From CALMRE01 sp964412895 (GTDB lineage Bacteria; UBP6; UBA1177; JAKLFG01), in the NCBI GenBank assembly GCA_964412895.1, contig CAYPQK010000082.1, positions 1 to 13,811 on the forward strand: a stretch of DNA of 13,811 bases. The letters run 5' to 3'. The notes under the pieces were generated by a model, which was not told where the DNA came from, made no database searches, and was given only the letters and a program-made list of their open reading frames with translations. Shown here in pieces: positions 6,557 to 12,305 of the stretch. The position numbers were made by a program, and so were the translations under genes. The number at the start of each line of letters is the position of its first letter. The stretch's first letter is position 1.

Positions 6557-8158
6557 ATGATGCGTAAGTCAGTCAAGACGGTGCTTATCGCCCTTGCGCT
6601 TCTGGTCCCGTTCGCCCTGTGTGCCGCCGATGAGTTCGATGAGGAGTTCGGCGGCGCCAATGGCGCTACCGAGGAAAAGAAGAAAGGCGAAGAAGAGTTG
6701 TTCGACGCCGAGAAGTCGGCCGCCGACAAGGAAGATGCCGATAAGAAGGCGAGCGATCAGGCGATAAAGGACCTGCTCGGCGATACGCCTCCGGAAGAGC
6801 CCGCCAAGGAAGAAGAGGAAGAGGTCGCTCCGGTCAAGAAGGCCGATGACTTCGAAGAGGAAGAGGAAGAGGCTCCGATCACGAAGAAGGTAGACAAAAA
6901 GAAAAAGGAATCGGTAGACGATATCCTCGGCAACAAGAAAGAGACCAAGAAAACGGCCGTGTCCGGCGTGCCGGGCCTCAAGCCGGTCATCATGGTGAAG
7001 GGCGGCTTCAACTTCGGCGGATACACCGAGAAACCGGCGGGCGCCGCCAAGTCGAGTGCCCAGTCGCTCATGTTCGGCGCGGTCGAAGAGGGTATCCTCG
7101 GCGCCGAGTACGCCGGCAAGTCGATCTTCGCGAAGGCCACCATCAATGTCCGTACCACCAGCCCGCTCCTTTCCAGCAGCGGCCCGGTGATCCAGTACAA
7201 CCCGCTCATGGACGACAACTATACGCTCAACAGCATCCTCAACGGCATGCCTTACGAGGTGTACGGCGGGATGAAACTGTTCGATATGATCACCCTGCGC
7301 GCCGGCAAGATGATCCCCGCCTACGGGATCCTCGATAAGTATCAGCACCTCGGCGTGGCGATCGGTACCCCCTACGGCACCCGCCCGCTCCTTGCGGTCG
7401 AAGGCTGGATACCCGAGACCGACGCCGGTTTCGGCATCGGCTTCGATTACGACCTCGACAGCGATTCGGGCATCACCGCCGAGTTCCAGATGGCCACCGG
7501 CGTCATCCCGTCGATATCGCAGTACTGGTTCAGCCAGAAGACGATGGGCATCTACTTCAAGGGAGGCTACCGCTCCGAGATGATCACCGCGATGCTCGGC
7601 TTCCAGTACCGCACCGATTACGAAGCGACCGCCAAAAAGCAGATCCCCTTCATCGGGTTCGGCCTCGGCGCCATATTCAGCTACGAAGGCTTCGAAACTT
7701 GGCTGACCTTCGACTACACGATGGCCAACCTTATCCGTACCGTCGCGGGGCGCGCTCTGATCAGCGAGGCGACCGGCGGGATGAGTCTTTCCCTTATGCC
7801 GGCCTACAACCTGTCGATAGACTACGGCATCATCGACAAACTGCAGTTCGGCGTCCGCTTCGATCTCAACTACGGCGTCTACAACCGCGATGCCGCGGGC
7901 GGCAACTACCTGCACTGGTATTCGGCGGCCACCTCCAGCGGCGTGAAGACCTATACCTTCAAGAACGACGCGATGACCATGCGCTTCGGCATCGCCGTCA
8001 ACCTGTTCGCGAAGGAATTCGAGACGGTGAAGTCGTTCTGGGGCATCTCCTTCATGATGCAGCCGCAGTCGCAGCTGGTCAACATGAACGGTTCGACCAA
8101 CGATGTGTTCGCCTACGGCTTCTACAATGTGAGCGTTCAGGGCGGCGCCGAATTCTAA
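6557..8158 (+). CDS. Exported beta-barrel protein with acidic/lysine-rich N-terminal segment
   Basis: This 533-residue protein is not a family I recognise by name. Residues 1-24 form a Sec signal (KSVK, then a hydrophobic core ending ALCAA); Cys22 is preceded by Leu, so it is not a canonical lipobox. Residues 25-135 are dominated by Glu, Asp and Lys, including runs of five and six Glu, and carry two similar short motifs, IKDLLGD (70-76) and VDDILGN (120-126). From about 140 the chain alternates aromatic/hydrophobic and polar residues in many strands and ends with VQGGAEF, a terminal Phe as expected for an outer-membrane barrel recognised by BAM. The start is ATG 6557 with GGAGG seven bases upstream; ATG 6560 is possible. 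Reading the frame back to 6473 would place untypical residues before the signal. The GC-rich, C-ending codons suggest a well-expressed gene. It ends in a strong terminator. Porin or adhesin-like roles are both possible. Confidence 0.88.
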   Translation: MMRKSVKTVLIALALLVPFALCAADEFDEEFGGANGATEEKKKGEEELFDAEKSAADKEDADKKASDQAIKDLLGDTPPEEPAKEEEEEVAPVKKADDFEEEEEEAPITKKVDKKKKESVDDILGNKKETKKTAVSGVPGLKPVIMVKGGFNFGGYTEKPAGAAKSSAQSLMFGAVEEGILGAEYAGKSIFAKATINVRTTSPLLSSSGPVIQYNPLMDDNYTLNSILNGMPYEVYGGMKLFDMITLRAGKMIPAYGILDKYQHLGVAIGTPYGTRPLLAVEGWIPETDAGFGIGFDYDLDSDSGITAEFQMATGVIPSISQYWFSQKTMGIYFKGGYRSEMITAMLGFQYRTDYEATAKKQIPFIGFGLGAIFSYEGFETWLTFDYTMANLIRTVAGRALISEATGGMSLSLMPAYNLSIDYGIIDKLQFGVRFDLNYGVYNRDAAGGNYLHWYSAATSSGVKTYTFKNDAMTMRFGIAVNLFAKEFETVKSFWGISFMMQPQSQLVNMNGSTNDVFAYGFYNVSVQGGAEF

Positions 8159-8181
8159 GCCCGCACCGATATGATCCGATG

Positions 8182-8210
8182 AGGGCCCGGGTGACCGGGC
8201 CCTTTTTTTT
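8182..8210 (+). terminator. Rho-independent terminator of the beta-barrel gene
   Basis: A perfect 9-bp stem, AGGGCCCGG paired with CCGGGCCCT, encloses a GTGA loop. The last stem base begins a run of eight T. It lies 24 bases after the stop at 8158 and is the clearest terminator in the window. Confidence 0.95.
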
Positions 8211-8211
8211 G

Positions 8212-8240
8212 TTGACAAGCGTCTCGCTCGTTCCTATGAT
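8212..8240 (+). promoter_or_regulatory. Near-perfect sigma70 promoter for the small lipoprotein gene
   Basis: TTGACA (8212-8217, 6 of 6) is separated by exactly 17 bp from TATGAT (8235-8240, 5 of 6). It begins 2 bp after the terminator T-run, so upstream transcription ends and new transcription starts within about 60 bp. Predicted start is near 8247, giving a leader of about 40 bases before the ATG at 8286. Confidence 0.85.
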
Positions 8241-8285
8241 GAAAAACAAGAGGTTTTTTTATTGATGATGATGAGGAGGTTAGGC

Positions 8286-8927
8286 ATGAAACGGGCGTTG
8301 GTAGTGGTGGTCATGGCGATGGTGGTCTGCGTGTGGCTCTTCCCGGGCTGTTCGGGCAAGCAGGAGACCGATCGTCGGGCGGATGTGCAGAAACTGGTCG
8401 AGCAGGGACAATTCGGTCCGGCAAAACAGTTGCTTATCGCTCTCAGAAGCAATTATCCGAACGACCAGCAACTTATGGAAATGGAACGGACCTGCGACAT
8501 CAAGATCGCCGAACAGAAATACGACGCGATATGGAAAGAGGCCGAGGCGAAGGACGATTATCAGGAGTGGATCAAGGCGATGATCCGCATCAAGGAGATC
8601 GAGAACTTCAACCGCGACATGGTCAAGGACCGCATCCAGAAGGCGACTCAGAAGGCGATAGACGCCGGCGCCCGTCAACTCAAGGACGATGAACTGCTGG
8701 GCCTTCTCAACAAACTCTATATGCGTTATCAGGTCATATCCGATAAAGATCGCCTGATGTACATCACGATGTTCTACAACGAAGGGCGTTTCCCGATCAA
8801 GGAATGGCAGGATACCTTCACCTCGAAGTACCCCGAACTCCTTGACGATAACGGCAAATTCGTCGGCTATCCGCGTCCCGAAAAACCGGCCGCCCCCGAA
8901 AAGAAGGGCGCCAAGCCGGCGAAGTAA
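8286..8927 (+). CDS. Small predicted lipoprotein with TPR-like helices
   Basis: The 213-residue product begins with MKRALVVVVMAM and a hydrophobic stretch ending LFPGC, a plausible if not ideal lipobox (Gly before Cys, but Pro and Phe further back) with the lipidated Cys at about residue 20. After it the chain is helical and charged. RADVQKLVEQGQFGPAKQLL followed by YPNDQQL reads like a tetratricopeptide unit, and the tail from about residue 194 is Pro/Lys/Ala-rich. I assign no enzymatic function; an envelope scaffold or complex subunit is likely. The start at 8286 is set by GAGGAGG at 8273-8279 six bases upstream. In-frame TTG/ATG codons from 8262 exist, but the ribosome site would fall inside the gene and the signal would gain an unusual MMMM start. 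It has its own strong promoter and follows the barrel gene, which hints at an envelope partnership. rlmD begins 33 bp downstream with no terminator between. Confidence 0.88.
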   Translation: MKRALVVVVMAMVVCVWLFPGCSGKQETDRRADVQKLVEQGQFGPAKQLLIALRSNYPNDQQLMEMERTCDIKIAEQKYDAIWKEAEAKDDYQEWIKAMIRIKEIENFNRDMVKDRIQKATQKAIDAGARQLKDDELLGLLNKLYMRYQVISDKDRLMYITMFYNEGRFPIKEWQDTFTSKYPELLDDNGKFVGYPRPEKPAAPEKKGAKPAK

Positions 8928-8960
8928 TCTTCCCTACCTTTTATATATATAGCCTATCCA

Positions 8961-10061
8961 TTGCGCATCACCATTGAAAAGATAATCTCCTCCGGCGATG
9001 GTATCGGCTGGGGCGCGGGAAAGACCTATTTCGTTCCCGGCACGCTTCCCGGCGAGACGGTCGAGATCATTGCCGCCCAGCGGATGCGCCGCGCCTTCCG
9101 GGTGACGACGTTCAATGTACTGGAACCTTCGCCCCATCGTCGGGAGCCGGCCTGCCCGCTTTTCGGTATCTGCGGCGGCTGTTCCTTCCTCCCCATGGCA
9201 TACCCTCTGCAACAGGAGGTGAAACGCGGTATCGTCGGTGAATTCTTTCGCCAGAACGGGCGGGAACTTACCGTCACGCCGCGTTTTGTGAGCGTCGGCG
9301 AATTCGGCCTGCGTACCCGGGCGAAAGTCCATATCGCCGCTGGCAAACCTGCCTTTAACCGGCGCGCTTCCCACGAACTGGTGGCGTTCGATGAGTGCCC
9401 GCTCCTTCACCCCGGTCTTAACGAGATCATCCGGCATGATGCCGTGACCCGTCCCGATGGCGCGGTGCAGTACGAATACGGGCCGGCAAGCGGCGGCTGG
9501 TCGCCGCGCGATGCCGCGGTCGAAAAACTGGTGAAAGGCGTTCGGTTCCGCGTATCGCGGGGCAGTTTCTTTCAGGCCTCCGAGGAGGGGGCGGCGGTGC
9601 TCGTCACCCTGATCGGGGAGCTTCTCGATGAATTGCATCCGGCGCGGGTACTCGATCTGTTCTGCGGGGTCGGCCTGTTCTCCCTTTTTGCAGCACGGCG
9701 CGGTAGTCTGGTGACCGGGATCGAGCTATCGGAGAACGCCGCACAGGATTTTGCCGCCAATCTCGGCGATGCGGCGCGGTTCATCCGGGCCGATCTCGGC
9801 CGGGAAGTGCGTCTGCCCGACGCAGACCTCATCATCGTCGATCCGCCGCGTACCGGTCTGCCCCCCGACCTCATCCCGGCCATCGCCGCCGCGTCTATCC
9901 GCGACCTTTGTTATGTTTCGTGCGACGGGGCGACCTTCGTGCGCGATCTCGGGCACCTTGAACGGCAGGGACGATTCTCGCTCGCCGGACTTGCTATCGT
10001 CGATCAATTTCCCGCCACGCGGCACCTTGAACTGGTCGCTCATCTCAGGAGAGAAACTTGA
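8961..10061 (+). CDS. rlmD: TRAM-domain 23S rRNA (uracil-5-)-methyltransferase, RlmD-like
   Basis: This enzyme methylates C5 of a uracil in RNA using S-adenosylmethionine; RlmD acts on 23S rRNA U1939. A TRAM RNA-binding domain fills residues 1-55. Cys65, Cys71, Cys74 (in CPLFGICGGC) and Cys146 are the four ligands of the [4Fe-4S] cluster, with spacing like E. coli RlmD. The Rossmann SAM-binding motif is DLFCGVGLF at 232-240, followed by DPPRTGL at 294-300, catalytic Cys321 in YVSCDGATF, and general base Glu357 in HLELVA. All catalytic residues are present. At 366 residues it is shorter than E. coli RlmD (about 430), mainly between the fourth cluster Cys and the catalytic Cys. The start is TTG 8961 because TRAM begins directly there; no Shine-Dalgarno is visible and an AT-rich TATATATATA stretch precedes it. 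Target U1939 versus another uracil (the RlmC/TrmA group) is inferred from the TRAM domain. Confidence 0.93.
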   Translation: MRITIEKIISSGDGIGWGAGKTYFVPGTLPGETVEIIAAQRMRRAFRVTTFNVLEPSPHRREPACPLFGICGGCSFLPMAYPLQQEVKRGIVGEFFRQNGRELTVTPRFVSVGEFGLRTRAKVHIAAGKPAFNRRASHELVAFDECPLLHPGLNEIIRHDAVTRPDGAVQYEYGPASGGWSPRDAAVEKLVKGVRFRVSRGSFFQASEEGAAVLVTLIGELLDELHPARVLDLFCGVGLFSLFAARRGSLVTGIELSENAAQDFAANLGDAARFIRADLGREVRLPDADLIIVDPPRTGLPPDLIPAIAAASIRDLCYVSCDGATFVRDLGHLERQGRFSLAGLAIVDQFPATRHLELVAHLRRET

Positions 10062-10085
10062 CAATGCCCCGAACGCTATTATCAT
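10058..10085 (+). promoter_or_regulatory. Sigma70-like promoter of the response regulator gene
   Basis: TTGACA (10058-10063) matches the -35 consensus fully and overlaps the rlmD stop codon. After a 16-bp spacer comes TATCAT (10080-10085), 5 of 6 to the -10 consensus. The predicted start near 10091 leaves a leader of about 32 bases with GAGG six bases before the ATG. The regulator can thus be expressed apart from rlmD. Confidence 0.6.
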
Positions 10086-10122
10086 TCGATGGTCACGATG
10101 CAACGGTTTCTTGAGGTATTCG

Positions 10123-10482
10123 ATGAAGCGTGTGCTCATCGTCGATGACGAGGTCGCTCTCGTCAAGTCGATGAAAAATTTCTTCCAGTTCAAGGGGGTC
10201 GATGCCCTTATCGCCGTGACCGGCGAAGAGGCGCTCGAGATACTGGAAAAGGAAAAGGATATCGCGCTGGTGATCACCGATGTCATCATGCCGGGCATCA
10301 GCGGCATCGAACTGCTCAAACGCATCAAGGAGATGAGTCCCTCGATACATGTCATCGTCATGACGGGGATGCTTTCGATAGAAAATACCGTATCATCGCT
10401 TCAGAACGGAGCGAGCGACTATCTGCTCAAACCGTTCTCAAGTCTCGATTATGTCTGGGAAGTGGTTCGGAACTATCTCTGA
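10123..10482 (+). CDS. Stand-alone response regulator receiver domain
   Basis: This 119-residue protein is only a CheY-type receiver with no output domain. The acidic pocket Asp8-Asp9, phospho-acceptor Asp53 in VITDVIMPG, switch Thr81 and Lys103 in LKPF are all present, so it should accept phosphate from a kinase. The MTG and LKPF context resembles receivers of the NtrC/sensory relay type. The ATG at 10123 has GAGG six bases upstream; the frame runs open back to 9751 but that part is the shadow of rlmD in another frame. With no DNA-binding domain, it probably works through protein contacts, a phosphorelay, or as a phosphate sink. It converges with plsX and their coding ends overlap by 10 bp. 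The orphan kinase at 15-1037 is a candidate partner only by presence in the same window. Confidence 0.95.
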   Translation: MKRVLIVDDEVALVKSMKNFFQFKGVDALIAVTGEEALEILEKEKDIALVITDVIMPGISGIELLKRIKEMSPSIHVIVMTGMLSIENTVSSLQNGASDYLLKPFSSLDYVWEVVRNYL

Positions 10483-11501
10483 CGGCCTATCTTTGCAAGC
10501 CGCCGCTCTAACCGTATCCTAAAACGCGACTGCAAGTCCTCTTCGGCGTACCGCGCCAAGGTCAGTATCCCGGTCTTGAAGGCCCCCACATTCGAGCGGC
10601 CGTGGCCGATGCCGACCAGATGGTTGATGCCGAGCAGGAGCGCGCTGCCGTAGCGGGTGTAGTCGAACCGCTGGAAGGCCGATCCGAAAAAGGTCTTGAA
10701 GAAGAAGCCCGACATCTTCATCCAGTACTGGTGAGGCGCTATCTTGGCCCGGATAAGGTCGTAGATGGTCTCTGAAAGCCCCTCGATGACCTTGAGCGAT
10801 ACATTGCCGGTGAAGCCGTCGGTGATGACCACTTCGGCCTCGGGGTTCTTGAACAGTTGATTCCCTTCGATGAAGCCGCCGTAGTTGAGATGTCCCTTCA
10901 CCAGCTCCGCCGCCTCGATGACCGACGGTTTTCCCTTGGTCATCTCCTCCCCGACGCTGAGTATCTTCACGCAGGGTTTATCCAGTCCGGTGATGCAGTG
11001 CGAAAAAGCCTCTCCGAGAAGGGCGAAGTGGAAGAGCGTTTCGGCCTTTGCCTCCATCGTCGCGCCGAGGTCGAGAAGCACTACCTTCTTTTGACCCTGC
11101 GCCGGGAACACGACCGTCAGCGCGGGCCGCGAGATCCCTTTGATGGCGCCCGAGACGAAGTAGGCGACCGCCACCGTGGCGCCGGTATTGCCCGCCGTGA
11201 AAAAGGCGTCGCCCTTACCGTCGGCGAGCAGTTTCAGCCCCACATGGAGCGATGATCGGTTTTTCTTGCGGACCACCGCCGAGGGACTTTCATCCATCGC
11301 GATGCATTCGGGTGCGTGAACTATCTCGATGTTGCGGGGAAGATGCAGTCCATCCGGAACAGCATTGCGGATATCGCGTTCCCGACCGACGAGGATGACC
11401 CGTAACAGTCGGTTCTCTCTGCAGGCGTGGATCGAGGCCTCGACGGGGACCGCCGGAAAGTGGTCGCCCCCCATCGCGTCGACGATGACGGTGGCATACA
11501 T
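10473..11501 (-). CDS. plsX: Phosphate acyltransferase PlsX
   Basis: PlsX makes acyl-phosphate from acyl-ACP and inorganic phosphate, the acyl donor for PlsY in the first step of phospholipid synthesis; it is a peripheral membrane enzyme. The 342-residue length is usual. Hallmarks are VDAMGGDHFP at 7-16, DESPSAVVRKK at 70-80, AGNTGA at 103-108, DLGAT (144-148, commonly DVGAN), SVGEEMTKG at 182-190, GFIEGN at 209-214 and TDGFTGN at 227-233. The ATG lies 9 bp after the rpmF stop, with AAGGG overlapping the end of rpmF at a rather long 12-base distance, so translational coupling is likely. It is the last gene of the yceD-rpmF-plsX cluster; the common followers fabH/fabD are absent here because the convergent response regulator closes the region. 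No terminator is visible after it. Confidence 0.97.
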   Translation of the reverse strand: MYATVIVDAMGGDHFPAVPVEASIHACRENRLLRVILVGRERDIRNAVPDGLHLPRNIEIVHAPECIAMDESPSAVVRKKNRSSLHVGLKLLADGKGDAFFTAGNTGATVAVAYFVSGAIKGISRPALTVVFPAQGQKKVVLLDLGATMEAKAETLFHFALLGEAFSHCITGLDKPCVKILSVGEEMTKGKPSVIEAAELVKGHLNYGGFIEGNQLFKNPEAEVVITDGFTGNVSLKVIEGLSETIYDLIRAKIAPHQYWMKMSGFFFKTFFGSAFQRFDYTRYGSALLLGINHLVGIGHGRSNVGAFKTGILTLARYAEEDLQSRFRIRLERRLAKIGRQR

Positions 11502-11510
11502 GCCGACCGC

Positions 11511-11699
11511 TTACCCTTCAGCGCCGCCTTTGATGATCTCCTTACCGCGGTACTGACCGCAGGAAGAGCAGATGCGGTGCGGCATCATGGTCTCACCGCA
11601 CTTGGGGCAGGTGCGCGCCGTGACGGGCGACAGTTTGGGGTGTCCCGCTCTGCGGGTACGGCCTCTGGCGCGTGAATGTTTCCGTTTTACCGTTGCCAT
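11511..11699 (-). CDS. rpmF: Large ribosomal subunit protein bL32
   Basis: bL32 is a small 50S subunit protein; the 62-residue length is normal. The N-terminus MATVKRKHSRARGRTRRAGH is the basic RNA-binding part, and Cys31, Cys34, Cys44 and Cys47 (CPKC, CSSC) form the zinc ribbon of the C+ type. The C-terminus is slightly extended by KGGAEG. GGAGG at 11706-11710 lies six bases before the ATG, a strong site as expected for a ribosomal protein. It sits 21 bp after yceD and 9 bp before plsX. Confidence 0.97.
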   Translation of the reverse strand: MATVKRKHSRARGRTRRAGHPKLSPVTARTCPKCGETMMPHRICSSCGQYRGKEIIKGGAEG

Positions 11700-11720
11700 G
11701 GTGGTCCTCCGTGGGTATCC

Positions 11721-12158
11721 TTAACCGTTCTTCATACAACCGCAGTCGACATCGTTGCGGTTCCTGCCGCAGACCGGGCACAGCCCTTTGCACTCCTCGT
11801 CGCAGAGGATCTTCTGCGGTATGTTCAGTACGATCGCCTCGCGGACGAAAGGGTCCAGTTCGATGGCGTCGCCGCTGTAGACATAGTCCATATCGGGATC
11901 GCTTTCCTTGGGGAACAGGATGAATTGCTCCTTGAGCTCGACCGACACCTCTACCGGGACGCGGCACCGGTCGCAGGCCGCTTCGACGGCGAACTGACCG
12001 GCGAGGGTGAGCGATATCGTCCCGCCGGCGCGGTAGTGGTTGAGGGTCATATCGTAGTTCCGCAGGATACTGCCATTGTTCAAGGTCTCACCGGTCAGGA
12101 GTTCGTCGACGACGAGCTGCCGTTCGCTCTCGGTGATATCGGGGAGATAGAGCAACAC
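11721..12158 (-). CDS. yceD: YceD/DUF177 protein (23S rRNA accumulation protein family)
   Basis: DUF177 proteins are found beside rpmF in many bacteria and are tied to 23S rRNA accumulation and ribosome assembly. The 145-residue product carries the family signature CDRC (62-65) in the middle. The C-terminal block REAIVLNIPQKILC (106-119) leads into Cys123, Cys127 and Cys130 of the CxxxCKGLCPVCG pattern, with Cys139 and Cys141 in the tail; the cysteines probably bind zinc. The start is a GTG at 12158, preceded by GAGG five bases upstream; the next in-frame options are poorer. Transcription should start from the promoter at 12186-12213, with a leader of about 20 bases. It is the first gene of the yceD-rpmF-plsX cluster, so it is probably coregulated with lipid synthesis. 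Confidence 0.94.
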   Translation of the reverse strand: MLLYLPDITESERQLVVDELLTGETLNNGSILRNYDMTLNHYRAGGTISLTLAGQFAVEAACDRCRVPVEVSVELKEQFILFPKESDPDMDYVYSGDAIELDPFVREAIVLNIPQKILCDEECKGLCPVCGRNRNDVDCGCMKNG

Positions 12159-12185
12159 AGGTACCTCATAAAAAAGCGAGTTCCG

Positions 12186-12213
12186 ACTATAGTCACAAAT
12201 CGCTGGGTGTCAA
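12186..12213 (-). promoter_or_regulatory. Strong sigma70 promoter of the yceD-rpmF-plsX operon
   Basis: Minus-strand TTGACA (12213-12208, 6 of 6), a 16-bp spacer and TATAGT (12191-12186, 5 of 6). The -10 lies inside a perfect 10-bp palindrome, GACTATAGTC (12185-12194), which could be an operator, although a -10 element is partly self-complementary by nature. Strength fits a ribosomal protein operon. Confidence 0.85.
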
Positions 12214-12247
12214 GAGTTTTGGCGGCCATCGGCTGGTCCCCTTTTAC

Positions 12248-12276
12248 TTGCAATCGTCCCGGTCGTGGGCTAAAAT
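12248..12276 (+). promoter_or_regulatory. Sigma70-like promoter of the DUF1566 lipoprotein gene
   Basis: TTGCAA (12248-12253, 4 of 6), a 17-bp spacer and TAAAAT (12271-12276, 5 of 6). A start near 12283 leaves about 23 bases before the ATG at 12306, which supports that start over the later ATG codons at 12372 and 12375. Its -35 is 34 bp from the -35 of the opposing yceD promoter, so the two back-to-back promoters share one short control region. Confidence 0.65.
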
Positions 12277-12305
12277 CGACCGTTCTTCTGTTATTGGGGG
12301 CGGCG

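Noticed and set aside
6569..8218. A 549-codon open frame antisense to the beta-barrel gene
   Set aside because: It mirrors the charged tail and barrel in the complementary frame, runs through the terminator, and lacks a ribosome site.
8242..8258. AAAAAC/GTTTTT inverted pair at the lipoprotein transcription start
   Set aside because: An A/T-only type dyad of this size is likely by chance and would be mostly outside the transcript as a full hairpin.
9751..10122. A long N-terminal extension of the response regulator
   Set aside because: It is an out-of-frame reading of rlmD; the receiver begins at ATG 10123 with a good ribosome site and its own promoter.
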